A stretch of 28,520 nt of DNA from Oscillospiraceae bacterium (GTDB taxonomy: Bacteria > Bacillota > Clostridia > Oscillospirales > Acutalibacteraceae), in the NCBI GenBank assembly GCA_003538135.1, contig DPOR01000011.1, positions 99,550 through 128,069 on the forward strand. Reading direction: 5' to 3'. Numbering within the stretch: position 1 is the stretch's first letter; every line of letters starts with the position of its first letter. The notes beneath the pieces were generated by a model. The model did not search any database, was not told the origin of the DNA, and saw only the letters and a program-made list of their open reading frames with translations. A program made the translations under genes and the position numbers. Positions 22,674 through 28,520 of this stretch are shown piece after piece.

Positions 22674-22705
22674 TTTGGTTATCGCGCCTTTCATCAAGCT
22701 GTGAA

Positions 22706-22734
22706 AATTATATGATGAAATTCCCGCGATTATG
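22706..22734 (-). promoter_or_regulatory. SigE-like promoter of spoIIP
   Basis: Minus-strand ACATAAT, 14-nt spacer, CATATAAT (7 of 8 to the SigE -10 consensus). spoIIP is SigE-dependent in Bacillus. Confidence 0.55.
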
Positions 22735-22753
22735 TTCAAGCAGCTTTAAACCG

Positions 22754-22767
22754 AGTGAATATTCACT
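22754..22767. repeat. 14-bp perfect palindrome
   Basis: AGTGAATATTCACT, 20 nt upstream of the spoIIP -35 box. It is a possible operator for an unknown dimeric regulator. It is not a LexA box. Confidence 0.5.
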
Positions 22768-22855
22768 GAATGGTATATTATATTTGTGAACAAAACGTTA
22801 ACGGGCGACGGCTCGAATTACAAAAATATATTTAAATCAGAACTAAAACGACGAA

Positions 22856-22885
22856 TTATCAACAGTTTCCACATAGTTATCCACA
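22856..22885 (+). promoter_or_regulatory. Cluster of three DnaA-box-like 9-mers
   Basis: TTATCAACA (22856), GTTTCCACA (22865) and a perfect TTATCCACA (22877), all in one direction within 30 bp, next to an AT-rich stretch at 22819-22840. It could be a DnaA-binding regulatory or titration site. No dnaA, dnaN or other origin genes are present, so an origin is not claimed. Confidence 0.5.
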
Positions 22886-22902
22886 TTGTCAAGTGATTTC
22901 CT

Positions 22903-23100
22903 TTACACTTTCGTAATATTCATCGAAAATGAATAATGCCCGCAATATTCATTTTTATCTCCGGCTCCGGCGGCGTTGAAGAATATCCGCGAGAGGCTCT
23001 TTTGCCGCCCGAATGCGATAAGGAGAAACATCAGCGCAACCGTGAGCACGGCGACCGCAGTCCAAAGCCGTATTATTTTTTCGTTTGAATTTCTTCGCAT
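22903..23100 (-). CDS. Small single-TM protein, unknown
   Basis: A 65-aa protein: a short basic N-terminus (MRRNSNEKIIR), one membrane helix (about 12-30) and a polar C-terminal part ending in NITKV. An AGGTCGGG-type SD lies before the ATG at 23100; a longer reading starting at 23157 has no clear SD. Divergent from dinB and ending 18 nt after the DnaA-box cluster. No family recognised. Confidence 0.55.
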   Translation of the reverse strand: MRRNSNEKIIRLWTAVAVLTVALMFLLIAFGRQKSLSRIFFNAAGAGDKNEYCGHYSFSMNITKV

Positions 23101-23172
23101 ATACTTTCCCGACCTTTCTCTCTTGCTATTTTCTGCACAAAAGAGAGCCTGATTCAATGTAAAATATTACTC

Positions 23173-23219
23173 TTGACTAAGACCATAAAAGGGGATATAA
23201 TATATTTGAACAAATGTTC
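23173..23219 (+). promoter_or_regulatory. dinB promoter with LexA (SOS) box
   Basis: TTGACT (23173), 17-nt spacer, TATAAT (23196-23201), followed at 23208-23219 by GAACAAATGTTC, a perfect match to the Gram-positive LexA/DinR core GAAC-N4-GTTC placed over the start site. Confidence 0.9.
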
Positions 23220-23235
23220 GAAAGGAGAGGCGACA

Positions 23236-24447
23236 ATGGGCGACAGGGTCATTCTGCACTGCGACCTCGATAATTTCTTTGCCTCGGTCGAATGTACGTT
23301 CCGACCGGAGCTGCGCGACGTGCCTATGGCTGTCTGCGGTAGCGAGAGCGAGAGACACGGAATAGTGCTCGCCAAAAATCAGCTTGCCAAAAAAGCGGGG
23401 GTGAAAACCGCGCAGACCGTTTGGCAGGCTCGCTCGCTCTGTCCCGGGCTCGTCTGCGTGCCGCCGCATATGGAAAAATACCGAGAGTTTTCCGTCCTCG
23501 CGCGGCAGATATATCTTCGTTATACCGACCTTGTCGAGCCGTTCAGCATCGACGAATGCTGGCTCGATGTGACGGGCAGCACGCTCCTTTTCGGCTCGGG
23601 TGAGGAGATAGCGCAAAAAATCTCCGCCGATATGCAAAACGAGCTCGGTATAACCGTGTCCGTCGGCGTCAGCTTCTGCAAATTCCTTTCCAAGCTCTCG
23701 AGTGATATCAATAAGCCCAACGGCATTTTTTCGGCAAACCGCGGCGATTATAAAGAAAAGCTCTATCCGCGCCCTGTAACGGAGCTCATGGGCGTCGGCG
23801 GCTCAACGCGGGATAAGCTCTTTTCCGTCGGCATATTTACAATCGGCGACCTCGCCGCAGCCTCCGACGAGCTGATAAAGCGCCTGCTCGGAAAACCGGG
23901 GGACTATCTTCTCAAAGCCGTCAGAGGGCTCGACTGCGAGCCCGTCCGCCGTTACGGCGATAAGCCCGCGCCCAAGAGCATCGGGCGCAGCGTGACCCTG
24001 CCCGAGGATGTCAGCGACGCTCTGCGTGTAAGAGGGATTTTTGCCGAGCTTGCCGATGACATATCCTCAAAGCTTCGCCGCGAGGAAATGCTTGCCGGCG
24101 CGGTTCAGATTCAGATAAAGGATAACACCTTCAAGACCTCGCAGTATCAGAAGAAACTCGCCAATCCCACGCGCATAGCCGATTCCCTTCTTGCGGCTGC
24201 GACTGAGCTTCTTTTGGCGAATGATGCCCTGCGCGTGCCAGCCCGTCTTGTCGGCATGACCGCCTGCGACCTCACGGATGAGAACGAGGGATTTCAGCTC
24301 TCTTTTGATTTTGACCGCGCTCACGCCGAGACTATGGAGCAGCTCGGCAGCCGCGTTGACGGACTCAGGGACAAATACGGTAAGCAGATAATAAGGCGCG
24401 CATCTCAGCTTAATAATGTTCATAATGAACCAAAAGATAAAAAATAG
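23236..24447 (+). CDS. dinB: DNA polymerase IV (Y-family)
   Basis: A 403-aa translesion polymerase. The catalytic acidic residues are D10 in LHCDLDNFFASVE and the D-E of SIDECWLDVTG; the steric-gate aromatic (F14) is present. The palm/finger part is followed by the HhH thumb (LMGVGGSTRDKLFSVGIFTI) and little finger (about 240-345). The C-terminal tail has a Q-rich/hydrophobic stretch (FQLSFDF) that may be the clamp-binding motif. ATG at 23236 with AAGGAGAGG. The LexA box shows SOS induction. It bypasses DNA lesions at stalled forks. Confidence 0.96.
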   Translation: MGDRVILHCDLDNFFASVECTFRPELRDVPMAVCGSESERHGIVLAKNQLAKKAGVKTAQTVWQARSLCPGLVCVPPHMEKYREFSVLARQIYLRYTDLVEPFSIDECWLDVTGSTLLFGSGEEIAQKISADMQNELGITVSVGVSFCKFLSKLSSDINKPNGIFSANRGDYKEKLYPRPVTELMGVGGSTRDKLFSVGIFTIGDLAAASDELIKRLLGKPGDYLLKAVRGLDCEPVRRYGDKPAPKSIGRSVTLPEDVSDALRVRGIFAELADDISSKLRREEMLAGAVQIQIKDNTFKTSQYQKKLANPTRIADSLLAAATELLLANDALRVPARLVGMTACDLTDENEGFQLSFDFDRAHAETMEQLGSRVDGLRDKYGKQIIRRASQLNNVHNEPKDKK

Positions 24448-24500
24448 TTATATTTTCATAAAATTTGCGCTGAAAAATGATGAATTTGCACGAAAAAACG

Positions 24501-24528
24501 TTGACAAAAATTTTTTATTTGTTATCAT
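24501..24528 (+). promoter_or_regulatory. Promoter of the SigH-like gene
   Basis: TTGACA, 16-nt A/T-rich spacer, TATCAT; predicted start about 26 nt before the ATG. Confidence 0.65.
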
Positions 24529-24560
24529 ATACCTAATGATGTTGAATGAAGGAGTGGAAT

Positions 24561-25136
24561 ATGGATCGCAATCTCGGCAAATTCAGCGATGAACAGCTCT
24601 GCTCCATGGCAGCCTCGGGCGATGATTCCGCAATGGCGGAGCTCATCAGCCGCATAACGCCGCTCGCCGGCGCAAAGGCCGCAATGTACAATAACGGCGA
24701 TATCCACAGGGACGATCTTTTTCAGGAGGGCATGATAGCCTTCATAACCGCGGTCAACACCTATGACCCGCAGAAAAACGCGTCGTTCAGAACATATGCC
24801 GCCGCGTGTATCAACAACAGAATTATCTCCGTGCTCAGAAGCAGAAATTCGCAGAAAAATATTCCGCAGGACATGATGCGAAATATCGACGACGGGGAAG
24901 ATTTTCAGGATTTTTCCGCCGACCCGCAGAATATATATTCCGCGCAGGAGGACGATGCCAGATTTGAGGATTTGCTCAGCGAGAAGCTGACAGATTTCGA
25001 ACGCAGTGTTTTGGCTCTCAGGGCGGAAAAGCTGAGCTATGAAGAAATAGCCGAGCGCCTCGGCACCAACTCAAAAGCTGTTGACAATGCTCTCCAGCGA
25101 ATAAGGCGCAAGCTTGCTTCCGACAGCCGTCGGTAA
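24561..25136 (+). CDS. Sigma-70 family factor, SigH-like
   Basis: A 191-aa sigma factor with region 2 (DDLFQEGMIAFITAVNTYDP, NASFRTYAAACINNRIISVL) and a C-terminal region 4 helix-turn-helix (LSYEEIAERLGTNSKAVDNA). The region-2 sequence resembles SigH (Spo0H), the early-sporulation factor, more than ECF factors. Start at 24561 is preceded by AGGAG with 6-nt spacing; an in-frame ATG 15 nt earlier would contain the SD. It stands alone near a stable hairpin (25122-25135). SigH identity is likely but not proved, since Clostridia have several SigH-like paralogues. Confidence 0.88.
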   Translation: MDRNLGKFSDEQLCSMAASGDDSAMAELISRITPLAGAKAAMYNNGDIHRDDLFQEGMIAFITAVNTYDPQKNASFRTYAAACINNRIISVLRSRNSQKNIPQDMMRNIDDGEDFQDFSADPQNIYSAQEDDARFEDLLSEKLTDFERSVLALRAEKLSYEEIAERLGTNSKAVDNALQRIRRKLASDSRR

Positions 25137-25174
25137 TCGCAAATACACCCGACCGGCGCTGTTAGATAAATAAA

Positions 25175-25240
25175 TGCCCGCGTAGCTTAAAAGCAGAGCG
25201 TTGAAGATCAAAGGCGGCGGTGCGATTCCGTCCAAGGGCG
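25175..25240 (+). ncRNA. Degenerate tRNA-like element before the zinc-ribbon gene
   Basis: About 65 nt with tRNA architecture. D-arm: GCTT / GAGC (25185-25199). T-arm: 5-bp stem GGCGG/CCGTC with a 7-nt loop TGCGATT (25216-25232). Acceptor-like outer pairs: GCCC (25176-25179) with GGGC (25236-25239), plus an outer T-G. It is not a functional tRNA: the anticodon arm is only about 12 nt (TTGA-AGA-TCAA), the D-loop lacks GG, the T-loop has G for the second U, the inner acceptor is mismatched and no CCA follows. It ends 28 nt before a zinc-ribbon gene, so it may be a leader element of that mRNA or a tRNA pseudogene. Confidence 0.6.
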
Positions 25241-25267
25241 ACTATATTATCAAGTGAGGTTAGACAA

Positions 25268-25531
25268 ATGTACGAAGACAAGACTCTCATCTGCAAAGAC
25301 TGCCACAACGAATTCGTTTTCACGGCCGGCGAGCAGGAGTTCTATGCTGAGAAAGGCTTTGAAAATGAGCCGCAGCGCTGCAAGGCGTGCCGCCAGGCGA
25401 AGAAGGCAAGCACGATGTACGAGGCAGTTTGCGATGATTGCGGCGGAGTCGCAAAGGTTCCTTTCAAGCCCAGCGAGGACAAGCCTGTTTATTGCAGCGC
25501 CTGCTTTGAGAAGAGAAAGAACAACGCATAA
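25268..25531 (+). CDS. Double zinc-ribbon protein
   Basis: An 87-aa protein with two treble-clef/zinc-ribbon modules: C9-C12 with C38-C41 (LICKDCHNEFVFTAGEQEFY, RCKACRQAKK), then C55-C58 with C76-C79 (VCDDCGGVAKVPFKP, PVYCSACFEKR). Each four-Cys set should bind one zinc. Such proteins are common in Firmicutes without known function; nucleic-acid or ribosome binding is plausible. ATG at 25268 with GTGAGG SD; longer upstream reading would run into the tRNA-like element. Strong terminator follows. Confidence 0.9.
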   Translation: MYEDKTLICKDCHNEFVFTAGEQEFYAEKGFENEPQRCKACRQAKKASTMYEAVCDDCGGVAKVPFKPSEDKPVYCSACFEKRKNNA

Positions 25532-25555
25532 GGATATTTTAATATAGTTCTATGC

Positions 25556-25595
25556 AAACGGAGCAGGACGGGTTATACCGTCCTGCTCCGTTTTT
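25556..25595 (+). terminator. Terminator of the zinc-ribbon gene
   Basis: 13-bp or longer stem (CGGAGCAGGACGG / CCGTCCTGCTCCG) with a 6-nt loop and TTTTT. A second stem, GCCGAA/TTCGGC (25604-25619) followed by a T-run, may act as backup. Confidence 0.93.
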
Positions 25596-25619
25596 GCTTA
25601 TATGCCGAAATCATTCGGC

Positions 25620-26417
25620 TTATTTTTTTAATCGCTCCTCAAAATCGACTATACGGCAGTTTGAATATCTCTCCGGACATTTGTCAAATCCGCAGCTGAG
25701 AAAATCGGCATCGTGGCAGTCCGAGGAGAGAATGAATTCCCCGCCGCGCTCGGTGATGTATTCGGCGATGTCCAACGCCGGGTAGGGCGTCACGCGGCAT
25801 TTTCTTGCGATAGCTCCCGTGTTTATCTCGAACGGCACGTTGAGCTTCAGCAGTTCGTCTGCGGCCGCCTGCCACGCCTCGATATATCTCGGATCTTTTG
25901 TCGAAAACAGGCAGTCGTTTTCGTTGAATTTGGTCACGAGGTCAAAATGCCCGATGAACGACGGGTTTATTTTTTCTCCGAGCTTTGCGACGTTTTCGTA
26001 ATAAGTCTGCGAAAAGCTTATGAATGAGCTTCCGAAATATCTTTTGACGCTGTCTATTTGACACTGCGCCGAGGCTTTGTCAACCGGAATATAAACGCCG
26101 CCGACTTCTACATAGTGAACCGAGCCGATCGTGTAGTCGAACTCCGACAGGTCGGTCTCGTCGGTGTAGAGATCCGCCTCGAGTCCGATGTATATTCTGA
26201 TTTTGTCTGCATATTTTTTGCGCAGAGCCTTGATTTCGTCAATGTATCTGCGCGTATCTGCCGTCGTCATGCAGTATGAGGGGTCGATAGATGTGCGCGA
26301 GTGCCCGGAAAATCCGAGCGCCGTGAAGCCTTGATTTATAGCGGCGAGAATCATCTCCTCTGCGGTGTTCTTTCCGTCGCAGTAAGTCGTGTGGGTATGA
26401 AAATTTTTAAGCGCCAT
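25620..26417 (-). CDS. PHP-family histidinol-phosphatase (HisJ/HisK type)
   Basis: A 265-aa metal-dependent phosphoesterase. FHTHTTYCDGK is the first PHP motif; GFSGHSR, GLEADLY, GSVHYVEV, GHFDLVTKF and SSDCHDADF supply the other metal ligands. The family removes phosphate from L-histidinol phosphate in histidine synthesis. It lies only 3 nt behind leuA and shares its leucine T-box transcript, which is odd for a histidine enzyme. Either it supplies histidinol phosphatase under leucine control or it acts on another phosphate. An SD-like AAGGG overlaps the leuA end. Confidence 0.9.
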   Translation of the reverse strand: MALKNFHTHTTYCDGKNTAEEMILAAINQGFTALGFSGHSRTSIDPSYCMTTADTRRYIDEIKALRKKYADKIRIYIGLEADLYTDETDLSEFDYTIGSVHYVEVGGVYIPVDKASAQCQIDSVKRYFGSSFISFSQTYYENVAKLGEKINPSFIGHFDLVTKFNENDCLFSTKDPRYIEAWQAAADELLKLNVPFEINTGAIARKCRVTPYPALDIAEYITERGGEFILSSDCHDADFLSCGFDKCPERYSNCRIVDFEERLKK

Positions 26418-26420
26418 TGT

Positions 26421-28115
26421 TTACCCTTGCTTTCTCAGAGATCTGTTTATCGCGCAGAGTATGCCGCGAATCGAGGCATAGTTGATATTGTGCGAAATGC
26501 CGACGCCGAACAGCGGCTTGCCGGCGGGCGAGGTGAGGTGGATATAGGATACGGCCTTTGCGTCCGAGCCTATCGATATGGCGTGCTCGGAGTAGTCAAC
26601 GAAGCTGTAGCCTGTCACGCCGACTGTCGCAAGCGCGTTGAAGAATGCGTCGATAGGACCGTTACCTTTTCCGACGATTTTTCTGTCTCCGTCGCCGTCA
26701 TGGCGGAGAACGCCCTCAAATCTGACCTTCGGCGAAGTGTCGTTGACTTCGTTCTCTTCGTAAAACTTGTGGCTGATGAGCGAGTAGGGGCCGTGAATGT
26801 CGATGTATTCGCGCCTGAACAGCTCCATGACCTCGTTGGCGCTTATCTCCCTGCCGACCTCGTCGCAGTAGTGCTTAACGGCGCGCCCGAATTCGGGGTG
26901 CATGGCCTTGGGCAGATTGTAGCCGAAGCTGTTCGCCATGACGAACGCCGCGCCGCCCTTGCCGGACTGGCTGTTTATGCGGATTATCGGTTCGTATTCG
27001 CGCCCGAGGTCTGACGGGTCTATCGGGAGATAGGGCACCTCCCAGTATTCGCCGCCGTGCTCCTTCATATATTGCTCGCCCTTGTTTATCGCGTCCTGAT
27101 GCGAACCCGAGAACGCGGTGAAAACAAGCTCGCCTGAATATGGGTGACGCGGCTCGACGCGCATATGCGTCGTGCGCTCGTAGATGTCCTTTATCGCATT
27201 TATATCGTGCAGGTCAAGCTCGGGGTCAATGCCCTGCGTGTAGAGATTGAGCGCGAGGGTTATGAGATCTACGTTTCCCGTCCTTTCACCGTTTCCGAAG
27301 AGCGTGCCCTCTATTCGTTCCGCGCCCGCAAGCATTCCGAGCTCCGCCGCAGCAACTGCCGTTCCGCGGTCGTTGTGCGGATGCAGGCTGATTATCGCGT
27401 GCTCGCGGTGGGGGAGACAGCGGCAGAAATACTCTATCTGATCGGCAAAAAGATTCGGCGTGCTGCTCTCGACGGTCGAGGGCAGATTGAGTATCACCTT
27501 GTTGCTCTCGCTCGCGTCAAGCGCGTCCATGACGGCAGCGCAGATTTCCGCGGCAAAGTCCGTCTCCGTGCCCATGAAGCTCTCGGGCGAGTATTCATAT
27601 ATAATGTTTGTTCCGTCGGCCTTGGCTTTGTCGCCGAGTTGCTTTATGAGCTTTGCAGCGTTGACCGCAATATCCGTAACGCCCTGCTTGTCCGTGTTGA
27701 ACACGACTTTTCTCTGCAGAGCGGAGGTGGAGTTGTAGAAATGGAAGATGACATTCTTCGCGCCCTTTATAGCGTCAAAGGTCTTTCTTATCAGGTGTTC
27801 GCGCGACTGCACCAGCACCTGTATCTTCACGTCGTCCGGTATGTACCCGCCGTCTATAAGCGCGCGGAGTATCTCATATTCCGTCTCGCTCGCCGACGGA
27901 AAGCCGACTTCGATTTCCTTTATGCCTATGGCGCAGAGCGTTTTGAACATCTCAAGCTTCTCCGGCAGGTTCATCGGGTCGATGAGCGCCTGATTTCCGT
28001 CGCGCAGGTCGACGCTGCACCATATCGGCGCGTGCTCGATTTTATTGCACGGCCAGGTGCGCGACCTTAACTCGACGGGCTTGAACGGGATATATTTTTT
28101 GCAGCCCTCTTTCAT
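26421..28115 (-). CDS. leuA: 2-isopropylmalate synthase (LeuA, long form)
   Basis: A 564-aa enzyme for the first step of leucine synthesis, joining acetyl-CoA to 2-ketoisovalerate. The HMGL-like TIM barrel (about 30-320) carries CSVDLRDGNQAL and the metal motif SLHPHNDRGTAVAAAELG. The C-terminal regulatory domain (about 430-560) binds leucine for feedback inhibition. Length and N-terminus (MKEGCKKYIPFKPVELRSR) match the long, fungal-like LeuA2 type. Start at 28115 follows GGAGG; longer reading to 28151 is inside the T-box terminator. Transcription depends on charging of tRNA-Leu. Confidence 0.96.
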   Translation of the reverse strand: MKEGCKKYIPFKPVELRSRTWPCNKIEHAPIWCSVDLRDGNQALIDPMNLPEKLEMFKTLCAIGIKEIEVGFPSASETEYEILRALIDGGYIPDDVKIQVLVQSREHLIRKTFDAIKGAKNVIFHFYNSTSALQRKVVFNTDKQGVTDIAVNAAKLIKQLGDKAKADGTNIIYEYSPESFMGTETDFAAEICAAVMDALDASESNKVILNLPSTVESSTPNLFADQIEYFCRCLPHREHAIISLHPHNDRGTAVAAAELGMLAGAERIEGTLFGNGERTGNVDLITLALNLYTQGIDPELDLHDINAIKDIYERTTHMRVEPRHPYSGELVFTAFSGSHQDAINKGEQYMKEHGGEYWEVPYLPIDPSDLGREYEPIIRINSQSGKGGAAFVMANSFGYNLPKAMHPEFGRAVKHYCDEVGREISANEVMELFRREYIDIHGPYSLISHKFYEENEVNDTSPKVRFEGVLRHDGDGDRKIVGKGNGPIDAFFNALATVGVTGYSFVDYSEHAISIGSDAKAVSYIHLTSPAGKPLFGVGISHNINYASIRGILCAINRSLRKQG

Positions 28116-28394
28116 TTTGAAAACCTCCAAAAATAAAACACCCCTACGCAAAAAGCATAGGGGTGTGAAGCTTCACACGGTACCACCCTAATTCGGCGAA
28201 AACGCCCTCTGAGGTCTCCGATAAGACCCGGCATATAACGCTGCCAAACGGATCGCCCTATACATCGGCGGACTTTGAGGCGACCGACTCCGGAATGAGC
28301 TATCCATCTGCGCGGCGGCACCGCTCTCAGCATACGCGGCTCTCTTTGGCTCGCGGGCGCAGATCTTATTTCCTTCACAGTCTTTGTAGTGTGT
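28116..28394 (-). promoter_or_regulatory. Leucine-specific T-box riboswitch leader
   Basis: Minus-strand leader of about 280 nt. The T-box core AGGGTGGTACCG is at 28178-28189, followed by GTGTGAAGCTTCACAC and a terminator. Stem I is visible: GATCTGCGC pairs with GCGCAGAT, and below it GGAA with TTCC encloses an internal loop. On its 3' side lies CTC followed by A (28297-28299), a leucine specifier codon. AAAGAGAG in stem I is the usual AG-rich motif. Uncharged tRNA-Leu(GAG) would stabilise the antiterminator and switch on leuA. Confidence 0.95.
28129..28166 (-). terminator. T-box intrinsic terminator
   Basis: Stem ACACCCCTATGC / GCGTAGGGGTGT (12 bp, one G-U) with TTTTT loop and a T-rich tail, competing with the antiterminator that contains the TGGT bulge. 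Confidence 0.92.
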
Positions 28395-28400
28395 ATTTGC

Positions 28401-28430
28401 ATTATATCTCAACTGTTTGCAATTTGTCAA
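28401..28430 (-). promoter_or_regulatory. Promoter of the leuA T-box transcript
   Basis: Minus-strand TTGACA, 18-nt spacer, TATAAT. Confidence 0.85.
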
Positions 28431-28520
28431 GGGGCGATTAACGGCTATTGCCATATGACTGCTATATAATGTATATATAATAGCAATTTGTACTACTAAA
28501 CGCCCGGATAAGTGTAAGAG

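Noticed and set aside
22856..22885. Chromosomal replication origin
   Set aside because: Only three boxes, and none of the usual neighbours (dnaA, dnaN, rpmH, gyrB).
25175..25240. A working tRNA, or a selenocysteine tRNA
   Set aside because: The anticodon arm is too short, there is no long variable arm or 8-bp acceptor, no CCA, and conserved loop bases are missing.
28470..28495. AT-rich inverted repeat with TATAAT-like boxes at the right edge
   Set aside because: It may be a promoter for a gene beyond the window, but no -35 box at proper spacing could be found and the repeat is imperfect.

Overview
The window looks like chromosomal DNA of a spore-forming Firmicute of the class Clostridia, probably a gut member of the Ruminococcaceae/Oscillospiraceae type. 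Evidence: SpoIIP, a SpoIVFA/SpoIVFB-like pair, a SigH-like sigma factor, a leucine T-box, a Gram-positive LexA box before dinB, strong SD sequences and many SigA-type promoters (TTGACA-17-TATAAT). Most genes are of medium GC. The stretch around 8.5-9.2 kb is clearly more AT-rich and looks foreign.

Layout. 1-1.3 kb: a TetR regulator (minus), a small unannotated transcription unit with a 38-codon ORF, and tRNA-Pro(CGG). 1.4-5.0 kb: a minus-strand operon MFS - MBL-fold hydrolase - GPH/MelB-like transporter. 5.1-7.2 kb: a self-contained two-gene unit of a PD-(D/E)XK nuclease and an uncharacterised 365-aa protein with a tudor/SH3-like segment, with its own promoter and terminator. 7.3-8.3 kb: TraX-family membrane protein plus a DUF6440 protein. 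8.3-9.2 kb: a PAP2 phosphatase remnant cut off by an AT-rich segment with a four-TM protein, two tiny ORFs and a promoter covered by palindromic operators. 9.4-12.8 kb: gpmA and a polar amino-acid ABC importer (lipoprotein, permease, ATPase). 12.8-13.2 kb: an unusual array of short hairpins joined by a repeated AT-rich linker. 13.2-15.0 kb: a free-standing FakA-middle-domain protein and a SpoIVFA/FB-like pair behind a SigE-like promoter. 15.1-16.5 kb: NSS-family transporter (minus). 16.6-17.6 kb: a membrane-anchored GT2 glycosyltransferase. 17.7-21.1 kb: housekeeping operon DUF1858 - trmK - Nif3-like - rqcH. 21.1-22.7 kb: spoIIP plus a 110-aa membrane protein (minus), behind a SigE-like promoter. 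22.8-24.4 kb: a DnaA-box cluster, a 65-aa membrane protein and SOS-controlled dinB. 24.5-25.5 kb: SigH-like factor, a degenerate tRNA-like element and a double zinc-ribbon protein. 25.6-28.4 kb: leuA with a Leu(CUC) T-box and a PHP histidinol-phosphatase-like gene behind it.

The best candidates for something new are the nuclease pair, the tRNA-like element before the zinc-ribbon gene, the hairpin array, and a possible regulatory link: the tetR promoter and the AT-rich island 8.4 kb away share the palindrome core CTRAT-NN-ATYAG. All functional assignments come from reading the sequence. No database search was possible.
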